From NCBI GenBank assembly GCA_015059285.1, contig SVAS01000004.1:1-64000 (forward strand): a stretch of DNA of 64,000 bases. Reading direction: 5' to 3'. Below, one piece after another: positions 1 to 10,503 of the stretch (position 1 is its first letter; every line of letters begins with the position of its first letter). The notes under the pieces were generated by a model. That model saw only the letters and a list, made by a program, of their open reading frames with translations, had not been told where the DNA came from and did no database searches. The translations under genes were made by a program, and so were the position numbers. This DNA comes from Bacillota bacterium (lineage in GTDB: Bacteria > Bacillota_I > Bacilli_A > RF39 > UBA660).

Positions 1-1
1 A

Positions 2-775
2 GAAAACAAATTAGAAGTTAAAGGAGCACTTCCAACAAATGGAAAAATAACAGTAACAAAAGATGGAAAGGTCGCATTAGCAATCACAAATGGAGCACAT
101 TGTGTAACAAAAGCAACAAGTGAAAGTGCAATCACAACAACAAAATATGAAGGAAGTTGTGAATATAAAATGGTTTTAAATCCAATCATTATATCAAGAA
201 AAACGTGTTTAACAGATGGAAGTGAATGTGTAGTAGGAACAAAATTGACAGTACAAGTCAATACAACGGACACACAGGGATTCTATGTGGTATCTGACAT
301 TGATAACGTTTTAACATTGCTTATGGACAAAAATATCGGAGAAACAGTAGCGTGGATAACACAAGATGATTATGAAGCCGCAGGAGGAACTGCATGGGAT
401 GATTGGACAGACAATAATACATTTGGTCCAATCACAGCGTTAAATTATTTAGAAAGTCAAACAAGTGGATGGACAAATATAGCGGCCCAAACATTCACGT
501 TGACAGATAATGTATATGGAACAATAACAAGACCAAATGCAAGAGCAAGAATGTTAACAAAAATAGAAGCAAATTCAATAATATCAAATAGCTGGTCATA
601 TGGTAATTTTGTGATTTCGACAGAGGGTTACTGGACAAGCTCTGCTTATGCGAGCGGGGTTAAATATGCTTGGCTCGTTTATCGTGGTGGTAGCATTTTC
701 AGCAGTCACGTCTCCAACGGTTCCGACTACTATGGTGTTCGTCCAGTAATAGAAATACCTAAATTTTTTATTTAA
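2..775 (+). CDS. Prepilin-like variable protein, 5'-truncated by window edge (copy P1), C-terminal variable domain
   Basis: Frame 2 is open from the window edge (ENKLEVKGALPTNGKITVTKDGKVALAITNGA...) and matches the middle of the other four copies; ends YWTSSAYASGVKYAWLVYRGG...YYGVRPVIEI. The ORF track start at 170 is internal. Confidence 0.85.
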   Translation, partial: ENKLEVKGALPTNGKITVTKDGKVALAITNGAHCVTKATSESAITTTKYEGSCEYKMVLNPIIISRKTCLTDGSECVVGTKLTVQVNTTDTQGFYVVSDIDNVLTLLMDKNIGETVAWITQDDYEAAGGTAWDDWTDNNTFGPITALNYLESQTSGWTNIAAQTFTLTDNVYGTITRPNARARMLTKIEANSIISNSWSYGNFVISTEGYWTSSAYASGVKYAWLVYRGGSIFSSHVSNGSDYYGVRPVIEIPKFFI

Positions 776-783
776 ATTTATAC

Positions 784-811
784 AAAATACGCCATTTTGC
801 GTATTTTTTTT
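784..811 (+). terminator. Rho-independent terminator after P1
   Basis: AAATACGC cATTTT GCGTATTT followed by T-run. Confidence 0.75.
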
Positions 812-892
812 GCATATTTATTAAATCCATCCGGTAAAATAATTATTTAGTAAAAAAATGATTTATGATATAATAACTTTTGAGGTGATAAT

Positions 893-1714
893 ATGCCAGA
901 GTTACCAGAAGTAGAAACAGTAAAAGAAACATTAAAAAAACAAATATTGAATAGAAGAATAGTTGACGTTAATATATATTATGATAACATTATTGAATAT
1001 CCTACAAGTGGTGAATTTAAAAAGCAAATTATTAATCAAGTGATTGTGGATATTAAAAGAAGAGGTAAATGGTTAATGTTTGAATTAAATGATTATTATT
1101 TACTTAGTCATTTAAGGATGGAAGGGAGATACTTTCTAAAAAACAAAGGTGATAGTATATTAAAACATGAACATGTAACCTTTGTTTTAGATAATGAGCA
1201 AGAATTAAGATATTTAGATACAAGAAAATTTGGTCGTATGCATTTAATAAAAAAAGAAGAGGTTTTAAATAGAAAACCATTAAATGAATTGGGACTAGAA
1301 CCTTGGGATGAAGATTTAAATGTATCTTATTTAAAAGAAAAATATAAAAGTAAAAAATTACCTATTAAAACTGTTATACTTGATCAAAGTATTATTGTAG
1401 GTATTGGTAATATATATGCGGATGAAGTGCTTTTTTTAAGTAAAATTAATCCTTTGAAAAAAGCTTGTGAATTAAATTATAATGATTTAGAAAATATTAT
1501 TAAAAATACTAAAATAACTTTAGAAAAAGCAATTAATGCGGGTGGTACTACGATTAGATCATATGAATCTAGTGAAGGTGTACATGGTAGATTTCAACAA
1601 GAACTTTTAGTTCATAGTAAAGAAAATAGTAATTGTGTTGTTTGTGGTACAAATATTTTGAAAATAAAAGTTGGTGGAAGAGGAACTTATTTTTGCCCTG
1701 ATTGTCAAAAATAA
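893..1714 (+). CDS. mutM: Formamidopyrimidine-DNA glycosylase
   Basis: MPELPEVETVKE N-terminus and C-terminal zinc finger CVVCGTNILKIKVGGRGTYFCPDCQK. Confidence 0.96.
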   Translation: MPELPEVETVKETLKKQILNRRIVDVNIYYDNIIEYPTSGEFKKQIINQVIVDIKRRGKWLMFELNDYYLLSHLRMEGRYFLKNKGDSILKHEHVTFVLDNEQELRYLDTRKFGRMHLIKKEEVLNRKPLNELGLEPWDEDLNVSYLKEKYKSKKLPIKTVILDQSIIVGIGNIYADEVLFLSKINPLKKACELNYNDLENIIKNTKITLEKAINAGGTTIRSYESSEGVHGRFQQELLVHSKENSNCVVCGTNILKIKVGGRGTYFCPDCQK

Positions 1715-1804
1715 ATTAAAAGACATATATTTATATTGCATTACAAAAAATATTATGGTAAAATCATAATGTTTTTTTTGTCAAAAAAAGGGAGTGGTTA
1801 TTTT

Positions 1805-3217
1805 ATGAAGAAAACTAAAATTATTTGTAGTATAGGTCCAGCTAGTTGTAATGTAGAAGTTATGACAGAAATGGTTAAAGCAGGAATGGATGTTGCTCGT
1901 ATTAATTTTTCTCATGCTACAGAAGAAGAAAAAAGAAATGTTATTAATACTGTAAAAAAGGTGAGAGAAATAACTGGTAAAAATATTGCAATTCTTTTTG
2001 ATACTAAGGGACCAGAATTTAGAAATGGTATGTTAGAAAATGATGAAATAAAATTAGAAGAAGGCAAAGAAATTAGAGTTGTTAAAGAAAATGTAATAGG
2101 TACTGAAGAAAGAATTAGTGTTAATCATGCTTCAGCAATTGATTCTTTAAAAGTAGGAGACGTTATCTTGTTAGAAAACGGTCTTATGAAAATAGAAGTT
2201 ATTAGTGAAGATATTGATGGTGGAGTTACTTGTAAAATTATTAATGGTGGTATTTTAGGTAATAAAAAAAGTTTAAGTGTTCCAGGAGTTCATTTAGATA
2301 TTCCATTTATCTCTAATCAAGATAAGGAAGATATTACTTATGCATGTTTAAATGATGGTGATTTTCTAGCTTTATCTTTTGTATCTACTAAAGATGATGT
2401 ATTAGAAGCTAAAGAAATATTAAAACAATATAATAGAGAAGATTTAAAAATAATATCTAAAATAGAAAGTACAACAGGAATTGAAAATTTAGATGAAATA
2501 ATTGAAGTAAGTGATGGAATCATGGTGGCTCGTGGTGACTTAGGAGTAGAAGTTCCTATGGAAGAACTACCATTTTTAGAAAAACTTATGATTCAAAAAT
2601 GTCGTGAACAAGGGAAAGTCTGCGTAGTTGCAACTGAAATGTTAGAATCTATGAAAAAGTCTCCTAGACCAACTAGAGCAGAAGTATCAGATATAGCCTA
2701 TGCTGTTACATCTGGAGCTGATGCTGTTATGTTAAGTGGTGAGACAACTACAGGTAAGTTTCCAATTGAAACAGTAAGACATATGGCAATTATTTGTGAA
2801 AATGCTGAATCTCATCGTGAAAATCAAATGGTTTTTGATTATAAAAAAAGAATAGGTTTAACACAAACAATTGCTAATAGTGTTGTAGCCAGTGCTAATA
2901 TGTTAGATGCTAAATTAATTGTGGCAGCAACTATGAGTGGTTTTACAGCTAGAAAAATTAGTAATTTAAAACCTAATTGTCCTATATTAGCAGCATGTCC
3001 AAATGAAAGCATATGTCGTTCTTTAGCACTTAATTATGGTGTATATACAAAAGTAGTTCCTGTTTTAAGTACAACTGATGAGGTTTTAGAACAAGCAACT
3101 ATTCAGGCTAAAGAATTTATGCCTATGCAAAAAAAAGATGTTATTGTTTTAACTGGTGGTTTTCCAAATACCGGAGTAAAGAAAACAACTAATTTAATGA
3201 AAATAGAAGAAATATAA
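1805..3217 (+). CDS. pyk: Pyruvate kinase
   Basis: MKKTKIICSIGPASCNVEVM, MVARGDLGVEVP, ATEMLESM; start revised from 1736 to ATG 1805 after GGGAGTGG. Confidence 0.96.
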   Translation: MKKTKIICSIGPASCNVEVMTEMVKAGMDVARINFSHATEEEKRNVINTVKKVREITGKNIAILFDTKGPEFRNGMLENDEIKLEEGKEIRVVKENVIGTEERISVNHASAIDSLKVGDVILLENGLMKIEVISEDIDGGVTCKIINGGILGNKKSLSVPGVHLDIPFISNQDKEDITYACLNDGDFLALSFVSTKDDVLEAKEILKQYNREDLKIISKIESTTGIENLDEIIEVSDGIMVARGDLGVEVPMEELPFLEKLMIQKCREQGKVCVVATEMLESMKKSPRPTRAEVSDIAYAVTSGADAVMLSGETTTGKFPIETVRHMAIICENAESHRENQMVFDYKKRIGLTQTIANSVVASANMLDAKLIVAATMSGFTARKISNLKPNCPILAACPNESICRSLALNYGVYTKVVPVLSTTDEVLEQATIQAKEFMPMQKKDVIVLTGGFPNTGVKKTTNLMKIEEI

Positions 3218-3228
3218 AAAGAAAAAAA

Positions 3229-4365
3229 TTATTTAATAACTGGTTTATGTTTGTATTCTAGTTCACTTAAATAATTTTTTTCTTTAAATATACTTGCATA
3301 TATTCCATTAACTTTAAATTCTAATTCTAGCATTTCATCTTTTATATCAGAATAATTAGTAATGATAGGAATTTCTATTTCTTTTTTAATTTTATTTAAA
3401 TAATTTCTTCCATTTTGATTAAATCCTAAAACTCTTATATATCTTATTTCTTTTAAATTATTAGCTTGTTTTTTAGTAAATCCACATAAGATATGTACAA
3501 ACATTCTTTTAATTTTATTACGAGTATATCTTTTGGTTTTAACTTTTTCTATTAATTCTTCTAAACTGTTAACTTTAAAAATATATTTTTTAATTCTATT
3601 TTCAATACCTTCATCAACTGTATTAAAAATACTTAAATCATTTTCACTAATAATTTTATATTTCAATAAATCAAAATAATCATCCAAAGATATATTATTA
3701 ATGTATTTTTCCACATATTTAGGAATAAAATTAGTAATAGGTTTATTATTTTTTAAGTTTTCTCTAATACTCGTTGCACTACTTATTTTACCACTAGTAT
3801 TTTTGCTATTATAATCATTGGTTCTTTGAATACATACGGGTTCTATATTTGAATTTAATTTATTAATTGCTTTTATATAACTAATTCCTAGTAAATCATT
3901 TGGACTATCAATGCTAAAGTTAATACTTTTTTTGAAAGCGTTATCTAAAGCTTTTGGATAGCTATAACCTTGGTCTAAATAATTTTTAAGATTATTTTTA
4001 AAATCAATTGTTTCTGTTATAGATGCGACAGTTTTTAATTTTTCAATATCATTACATTCACTACCAAAAACAATTTTTTCAACTTTTAAATAATTTAAAA
4101 TAGATATAGCACCATAAGCAAATATATCCGCACTTTGACTAGCAAATACAAATGGTAGTTCAATAATAAGATCAATACCAAAATTAAGGGCAATTTCAGT
4201 TTTGTGCCACTTATTAATAATACTAACATCCCCACGTTCTAAGAAATGTCCACTCATAACTAAAATGATTTTGTAATCTGGATACATTTCTTTAATTTTA
4301 TTTATATGATATAAATGTCCATTATGAAAGGGGTTGTATTCACAAATAATACCAATGCTTTTCAT
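3229..4365 (-). CDS. tmcAL: tRNA(Met) cytidine acetate ligase (nucleotidyltransferase family)
   Basis: MKSIGIICEYNPFHNGHLYHI motif and overall TmcAL-like sequence. Confidence 0.9.
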   Translation of the reverse strand: MKSIGIICEYNPFHNGHLYHINKIKEMYPDYKIILVMSGHFLERGDVSIINKWHKTEIALNFGIDLIIELPFVFASQSADIFAYGAISILNYLKVEKIVFGSECNDIEKLKTVASITETIDFKNNLKNYLDQGYSYPKALDNAFKKSINFSIDSPNDLLGISYIKAINKLNSNIEPVCIQRTNDYNSKNTSGKISSATSIRENLKNNKPITNFIPKYVEKYINNISLDDYFDLLKYKIISENDLSIFNTVDEGIENRIKKYIFKVNSLEELIEKVKTKRYTRNKIKRMFVHILCGFTKKQANNLKEIRYIRVLGFNQNGRNYLNKIKKEIEIPIITNYSDIKDEMLELEFKVNGIYASIFKEKNYLSELEYKHKPVIK

Positions 4366-4464
4366 AAAATCACCTAGATATATAATATCATAAAATAATA
4401 AATTTGTTGCTTTTATTTTATTTTTTGGTATAATGTTAAATGCAGAGAAAACCAGAGGTGATTT

Positions 4465-4947
4465 ATGAATATAGATATTACACGTTTAAAACATGGTATT
4501 ATGTCTTCAATTAGTCTTGATGAAAACTTAGATACAACCAACGTAGATTTAAATAATACAGGTATTTTGGATTTAAAAGATATTAAAATTATTGGAAATA
4601 TTACTAAAGATAATATGGATAACTATATGTTAGATGTTAAATTGAGTGGAATAATGGTTCTTCCTTGTTCTATTACTTTAAAACCAGTAGACTATGAATT
4701 TAGTACAGAAATATTAGGTAATATAGAAGAAATGCTTGAAGAAATTAATGAAATTCATAAAAAAACAGAAAATACTATTGATATTTTTCCAATAATATGG
4801 GAAAATATATTAATGGAAATTCCCATTAAAGTTACTAGTTTAGACGCTTTAAATGAAAACATCTCTGGAGATGGATGGCGTTTAGTAACAGAAGATGAAG
4901 AAGTTAAGGAATGTAATGCTTTTGATAAGCTAAAAGACTTATTATAA
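4465..4947 (+). CDS. YceD/DUF177 family protein
   Basis: Position directly upstream of rpmF and DUF177-like sequence. Confidence 0.8.
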   Translation: MNIDITRLKHGIMSSISLDENLDTTNVDLNNTGILDLKDIKIIGNITKDNMDNYMLDVKLSGIMVLPCSITLKPVDYEFSTEILGNIEEMLEEINEIHKKTENTIDIFPIIWENILMEIPIKVTSLDALNENISGDGWRLVTEDEEVKECNAFDKLKDLL

Positions 4948-4966
4948 GAGAAGAGGTGGCACAATG

Positions 4967-5176
4967 ATGAGATTAGATATTCAAATGTTTGCAGTACCAT
5001 TTAGAAAAACTAGTAAAACTAGAAAAAGAATGCGTCGCACTCATTATAAAATAAGTGAATCACAAACAACTACTTGTCCAAAATGTGGAGCAACTATTAA
5101 ACCACATAGAGTATGTAAAGAATGTGGAACTTATAAAGGAAAAGAAGTAATAACTAAAGAAGAAACAGCTGCATAG
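4967..5176 (+). CDS. rpmF: 50S ribosomal protein bL32
   Basis: [21 protein letters not shown]...[18 protein letters not shown]; possible start 4964 or 4967. Confidence 0.95.
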   Translation: MRLDIQMFAVPFRKTSKTRKRMRRTHYKISESQTTTCPKCGATIKPHRVCKECGTYKGKEVITKEETAA

Positions 5177-5225
5177 TTGTTTTTTTTGGATTTTTAATTG
5201 TTTTTATATTAATTTTGTCTACTTT

Positions 5226-6356
5226 TTAGTTTTTATATCTAAATGTACTATTAGATATATTAAAAATAATACCTATCATAATCATATAACTTAGTAAACT
5301 AGAACCACCATAACTAATAAATGGTAGTGTAATACCAGTAATAGGCATTAATCCAAAAGTCATACCTATATTTTGTAATTGTTGATATATAAGCATCCCT
5401 ACAATACCGGCAATAATATATTTACTAGTCATATCTTTAGTTTTAATAGCTGTAGTAATTAGTTTTATGTCAAAATAAGTAATTATACACAGTAGAATAA
5501 TTGAACCTAAAAAACCAAATGTAGATGCATATACAGCAAAAATAAAATCAGTTTGAGCTTCTGGAAAATATACGGGAACTTTTAAATTCCCGATTAGACC
5601 TGCAGAACCTATGGCACTCATACCATTTTTTAATTGAAAGCCAGATTTATTAGACCAATCAAGTAGTCTATCAACTCTAAGAAAAAAATCTGAGCCAAAG
5701 ATATTTACAAACAAATCAGTACTTATAAAATAAATTATAAGTACACTTCCTACAAAAAATAAAATTATGGAAAATAAGATAATAAACCATCTATATCTAA
5801 TACCAGCTATAAAAAGCATAATGATGGTTATTAATAAATAAATTAATACAACACCTGTATCAGGCTGTAAGAATGTTAAAATGCTGGGAATGGAAACTAC
5901 TAATATTACTTTAAGTAAAAAAATAAATTCTTGTTTGATAGTTGGATTTTGATATTTATTTCTAAATTCATTAATCATATTACCTAAAACAATAATTAAA
6001 ATTATTTTCATAAATTCACTCGGCTGAATAGTTCCTATACCAGGAAGTGAAAACCAACATTTAGCGTTGTTGATGGGTTTAGCAAATATTAAAAGTAATA
6101 TCAGTGAAATAATAATGATTATATAGATATGCCATCTATATTTAAATATGAAATTATTACCTAAGTACATAATTAAAAATACTAATCCAAAACCAATTGC
6201 ATACCACATAATTTGTTTTAATGCTAAAGCATTCATATGATTTGGTAAAATGGTGGTAGAAAATTTGATTGTAATAATAGAAATGATAGCCATTAAAATT
6301 AAAGAAATGAGTAATCCTAAATCTACTTTATACTTGGATTTTTTCATAAATATCAC
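5226..6356 (-). CDS. rodA: SEDS family peptidoglycan polymerase (RodA/FtsW)
   Basis: Polytopic; PGIGTIQPSEFMKI, LPFISYGGSSLLSYM motifs. Confidence 0.88.
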   Translation of the reverse strand: MIFMKKSKYKVDLGLLISLILMAIISIITIKFSTTILPNHMNALALKQIMWYAIGFGLVFLIMYLGNNFIFKYRWHIYIIIIISLILLLIFAKPINNAKCWFSLPGIGTIQPSEFMKIILIIVLGNMINEFRNKYQNPTIKQEFIFLLKVILVVSIPSILTFLQPDTGVVLIYLLITIIMLFIAGIRYRWFIILFSIILFFVGSVLIIYFISTDLFVNIFGSDFFLRVDRLLDWSNKSGFQLKNGMSAIGSAGLIGNLKVPVYFPEAQTDFIFAVYASTFGFLGSIILLCIITYFDIKLITTAIKTKDMTSKYIIAGIVGMLIYQQLQNIGMTFGLMPITGITLPFISYGGSSLLSYMIMIGIIFNISNSTFRYKN

Positions 6357-6469
6357 CTAATTTATTTTGCCCTATATATGATTTTATATAATAAAATAAG
6401 AAAAATATGCAGAAATTTTGAATTTTTTTAAAAATATAGTATAATGTTTATTATGAAAAAGGTGAGAAA

Positions 6470-6784
6470 ATGGAATATATGCAATATATTATAATTATTG
6501 TAGTGCTAGTTATAATTGCTTTAGCAATTGCTAGATCAAAAAAGAAAGATTTTAAAATTGAAGTTAATAAGTTAGTAGATTATTTAGGTGGTAAAGATAA
6601 TATTCTTAACTATGAAGTAAATAAATCTAGATTTATGGTAACTTTAAATGATATTAGTATTGTTAATAAAGAAGGTATTCAAAAATTAGGAGCTCAAGGA
6701 ATGGTTGAAATTGATAATCAATTAAAAATTATTCTTGGTTCTAATGCAGAACAATTAAAAAAGCAAATAGATGACTTAAAGTGA
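6470..6784 (+). CDS. Membrane-anchored PTS EIIB-like protein lacking the catalytic Cys
   Basis: TM helix then VNKLVDYLGGKDNILNYEVNKSRFMVTL...LGAQGMVEIDNQLKIILGSNAEQLKKQI, alignable by eye to EIIB-Glc. Confidence 0.75.
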   Translation: MEYMQYIIIIVVLVIIALAIARSKKKDFKIEVNKLVDYLGGKDNILNYEVNKSRFMVTLNDISIVNKEGIQKLGAQGMVEIDNQLKIILGSNAEQLKKQIDDLK

Positions 6785-6860
6785 TAAAATATTTGCTTTT
6801 TTTTCATTTTTCGACAAAATATGACAGCACCTATTATTAAAATGATAATAGGTGATTTAA

Positions 6861-8072
6861 ATGAATGGATTAGATAGTTTTTTACTTAGTTTTATCTTTA
6901 TAACATTTCCTTTACTTTTATATTTGTTTTATGTTGCTCATAGTAAAAATATAGAAAAAAAAGAAAATGATTTATTTTTAGGTTTAGCTTTATTTTCTTC
7001 CATTTATTTATTAATAAAATTAGGCTTTAATTATATTGGAGAAAAAAATATTTTACTTATAAATATTCCAATTATTATAGCTTATATTAAAAATAGAAAA
7101 ATAGAGGCTATATTATTATCTATGATTGCTATATTTTATTATATTGATAGTACTAGTCAGTTATGGATTTTGTTAATAGTAGAATATATAATTTATTGGA
7201 CTATATATTTATTAAAAGAAAAAAATATAATTAAAATAAATGACTATGTTTTTGGTAGTATTGTTCTTAGTTTAAAACTAATTATGTGCTTAATTAGTAA
7301 TAGTAGTGTTAATGTAGTTAATAATTTTATAATTAGTTATATTATTATGTGTTTTGTTATTATGTTTTTAAAAAAGGGTGATGATATTTTAAAGTATCAT
7401 ATGACTTTTAAAGAATTAGAAAATGAAAAACAAATAAGACTTTCTTTGTTTAAAATAACGCATGAAATAAAAAACCCTTTAGCAGTTTGTAAAGGGTATT
7501 TGGATATGCTTAATACTAGTAATAAAGAACAGTGTATTAGATATATTCCTATTATAAAAGAGGAGATAGATAGAACTTTACTTTTACTAAAGGACTTTTT
7601 ATCTGTTAGTAAAATTAAATTAGATATTGATATTTTGGATGTAACTTTATTATTAGAAGAATCTTTAGAGAGTTTAAAGACTTTATTAAAAGAAAAGGGT
7701 ATAGCTTTAGAATTTAATTTTGAAGATGAAATTTATATAAATGGTGATTATAATAGATTATCACAAGTAATAATTAATATTATTAAAAATAGTATTGAGG
7801 CAATAGGGGATAAAAAAGAAGGTAAAATTACTATAAAAATAGAAACAGATAATAAATATGTAGCTATTTTATTTATTGATAACGGAATGGGCATATCAAA
7901 AGAAAATTTAAAACGTATTAAAGAGCCTTTCTTTACAACAAAACCACAAGGAACAGGTCTTGGAGTATCTCTTTCTTATGAGATAATTGAAGCTCATCAT
8001 GGGACTATTAATTATGAAACTGAATATGGTGAAGGAACTAAAGTGACTATAAAAATACCGCTTATGGATTAA
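6861..8072 (+). CDS. Multi-TM sensor histidine kinase (sporulation-kinase-like)
   Basis: KITHEIKNPLAVCKGYLDML H-box, N-box, FFTTKPQGTGLGVSL G-box. Confidence 0.88.
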   Translation: MNGLDSFLLSFIFITFPLLLYLFYVAHSKNIEKKENDLFLGLALFSSIYLLIKLGFNYIGEKNILLINIPIIIAYIKNRKIEAILLSMIAIFYYIDSTSQLWILLIVEYIIYWTIYLLKEKNIIKINDYVFGSIVLSLKLIMCLISNSSVNVVNNFIISYIIMCFVIMFLKKGDDILKYHMTFKELENEKQIRLSLFKITHEIKNPLAVCKGYLDMLNTSNKEQCIRYIPIIKEEIDRTLLLLKDFLSVSKIKLDIDILDVTLLLEESLESLKTLLKEKGIALEFNFEDEIYINGDYNRLSQVIINIIKNSIEAIGDKKEGKITIKIETDNKYVAILFIDNGMGISKENLKRIKEPFFTTKPQGTGLGVSLSYEIIEAHHGTINYETEYGEGTKVTIKIPLMD

Positions 8073-8986
8073 AATCCATAAACGGTTTTATCATAATTAT
8101 GTTCATATGTATCCAAGTTTTCTAACTCTTGTGTTGTTATTAAGAAAAAATCATAAATTAATAAGTCTTCATCTGGTTCAACAACTGGGTCATCCCATGT
8201 TAAATCCAAGTGATACCAATTATTATCTAAATAAACAGCGTTCCAAATATGATCCTCATTTGAAATTTTATAATTAGGAACACCAATATCACTTAAGAAA
8301 ATAGCCATTAAATCAGTATAGCCACTACATAAAGCAATATGATTTTTTAAAACTCCGTTTGCCTTATTAGATTGTTTAATATTATTTGTGGATATACTAT
8401 TCTTTAATTCTTCGGATCTTTCTTTATCGTATTTTGTGTTATTAATAACATAATCATGGAATGCTTTAATTTTATCACGTGTTGACATGTTTTCTTTAAT
8501 TATTTTGCTTTTAATACGTTCTATATTTTTATTAATTTCATTAATTTCTTCACTAGAATAAAGTTTTTCCACAGTAATATTTATTTTTCCAAATGTATTT
8601 GTAGTTATATATAATCTATCATAACTATTATATGGGTGTACTAAATTATTAATATGAGATAAAATGTTATAATCTGTTGATATTTTTTCAACATCATTTA
8701 AGCAAGATTCATATTCATCACTACAAAATAAACTAAAATTAGTCATGCCACTATCTAAAATAGTATATAAGGCATTTTTTATATCTTCTTCATTTTTAGG
8801 ATAAAAATCATCGGTTAGTTTTACATACTCGTAATTGGATGCTTTTGAATAGTTATTAGTTTGATATTCAGCTAGTTCTTTTTTATAAATAAATTCTTGT
8901 AAAACGAATGATGTTATTGGTTTTTGATAATATACAACTAAACTAATAATAAAAAAAGAAATTAATAAAGATAATATATTTTTCAA
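8069..8986 (-). CDS. Transglutaminase-like domain protein, membrane/secreted
   Basis: N-terminal TM; ALCSGYTDLMAIFLSDIGV...HIWNAVYLDNNWYHLDLTWDD Cys-His-Asp pattern. Confidence 0.82.
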   Translation of the reverse strand: MKNILSLLISFFIISLVVYYQKPITSFVLQEFIYKKELAEYQTNNYSKASNYEYVKLTDDFYPKNEEDIKNALYTILDSGMTNFSLFCSDEYESCLNDVEKISTDYNILSHINNLVHPYNSYDRLYITTNTFGKINITVEKLYSSEEINEINKNIERIKSKIIKENMSTRDKIKAFHDYVINNTKYDKERSEELKNSISTNNIKQSNKANGVLKNHIALCSGYTDLMAIFLSDIGVPNYKISNEDHIWNAVYLDNNWYHLDLTWDDPVVEPDEDLLIYDFFLITTQELENLDTYEHNYDKTVYGF

Positions 8987-9045
8987 TCGTCATCACCTCT
9001 ATTATTATAGCATAATATTTTAAAAAAATAAAAATGAAGTAATAA

Positions 9046-9309
9046 TTACTCCATTGAATTTACTTTTTTAGTTAAACGAGATTTGTTACGTGCTGCTTTA
9101 TTTTTAGTTGTAACTCCGGCTTTAGTAGCTTTATCAATTCTTTTGATAGCAACTTTTAAATTTTCTTGTGCTTTTTCTTTATCTTTTGCTAAAACAGCTT
9201 TATCAGTATTTTTAATAGCAGTTCTCATACTAGCTTTATAATCGTTGTTAACTTCTTTTTCTTTAGCAATAATTCTAACTTTCTTTTTTGCATTTTTCAT
9301 ATTTGGCAT
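9046..9309 (-). CDS. rpsT: 30S ribosomal protein bS20
   Basis: MPNMKNAKKKVRIIAKEKEVN...KAGVTTKNKAARNKSRLTKKV. Confidence 0.93.
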   Translation of the reverse strand: MPNMKNAKKKVRIIAKEKEVNNDYKASMRTAIKNTDKAVLAKDKEKAQENLKVAIKRIDKATKAGVTTKNKAARNKSRLTKKVNSME

Positions 9310-9411
9310 ATTTTTTCACCTCCAAGTCAGTCAATACCAACATTTTAACAAAAAAAATAAAAAAAAGCAATAAAAACTAGTGTTTTTGGTAAAAATATTA
9401 ATGGTGATAAT

Positions 9412-10446
9412 ATGAAACACGAGATAGATTTACAAAAATATCAAATCAGAACAGATCTTGCGATCGAAGTAATTGGTGAAAATAATAAAATAAAAGGTAT
9501 TATTAGTAAACAAAAAAAGATTGATGACATTAAAGTTACAGCAGTATGGATTGATGAATATGGTAGTAAACAAATAAATAAAAAGAAGGGTAACTATATT
9601 ACGATTGAGTTTAAGGATGTAACTGATTATAATAATAGCGAAAGTGTTAAAGCTGTTTTTGTAAATGAATTAAAAGAACTTATAGATAAAAACAATATTT
9701 TAGATAGTGCTAGTTGCTTAATAGTAGGTTTAGGTAATTATAAATCAACACCTGATTCCCTAGGACCTAAAGTTATTAAAGATATTATAGTTACTAATCA
9801 TTTATTTATGTATGGTGAAGTAGAAGATGGTTTTAGAAAAACATTTGCTTTAAACCCAGGTGTAATGGGTACCACTGGAGTTGAGACTAGTGAATTAATT
9901 AAAGCAATTGTAAATACTATTAAACCGGATTTTGTAATAGCAGTTGATGCACTTGCTAGTCAGTCTATTGAAAGAGTTAATAAAACTATTCAGATGACGG
10001 ATACTGGAATACATCCTGGTAGTGGGGTAGGTAATAGCCGAAAAGAAATAAGTTTTGATACATTAGGTATACCAGTTATCGCTATTGGAGTTCCAACTGT
10101 AGTAGATGCCGTAACAATTGTTAGTGATACAATTAATTATATGTTTAAACATTATACATATACAAAAAATAATATAAATAATCCTAGTCATAAATTAGTA
10201 CCTACTAGTAGTATAAATTACTTAAATAGTGATATAAAAGTAACTGACGAAGATAAACGTAAGTTGATGGGTATTGTTGGAAATTTAGAAGAAAATGAAA
10301 TTAAACAGCTCATTTTTGAAGTGTTAACACCCATTGGTTATAATTTAATGGTAACACCTAAAGAAATAGATTTTTTAATGGATAAATTAAGTAATATTAT
10401 AAGTGATGGCATTAATATTTGTTTACATGAAAAAGTTGATAATTAA
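9412..10446 (+). CDS. gpr: Germination (spore) protease GPR
   Basis: YQIRTDLAIEVI, VGLGNYKSTPDSLGPKV, NPGVMGTTGVET, IHPGSGVGNSRKEIS motifs. Confidence 0.92.
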   Translation: MKHEIDLQKYQIRTDLAIEVIGENNKIKGIISKQKKIDDIKVTAVWIDEYGSKQINKKKGNYITIEFKDVTDYNNSESVKAVFVNELKELIDKNNILDSASCLIVGLGNYKSTPDSLGPKVIKDIIVTNHLFMYGEVEDGFRKTFALNPGVMGTTGVETSELIKAIVNTIKPDFVIAVDALASQSIERVNKTIQMTDTGIHPGSGVGNSRKEISFDTLGIPVIAIGVPTVVDAVTIVSDTINYMFKHYTYTKNNINNPSHKLVPTSSINYLNSDIKVTDEDKRKLMGIVGNLEENEIKQLIFEVLTPIGYNLMVTPKEIDFLMDKLSNIISDGINICLHEKVDN

Positions 10447-10503
10447 TATCGACTTTTTTTGATAAATAAAAATGGTAATTTAGATAAAGAAAGAGGGAAG
10501 TAA

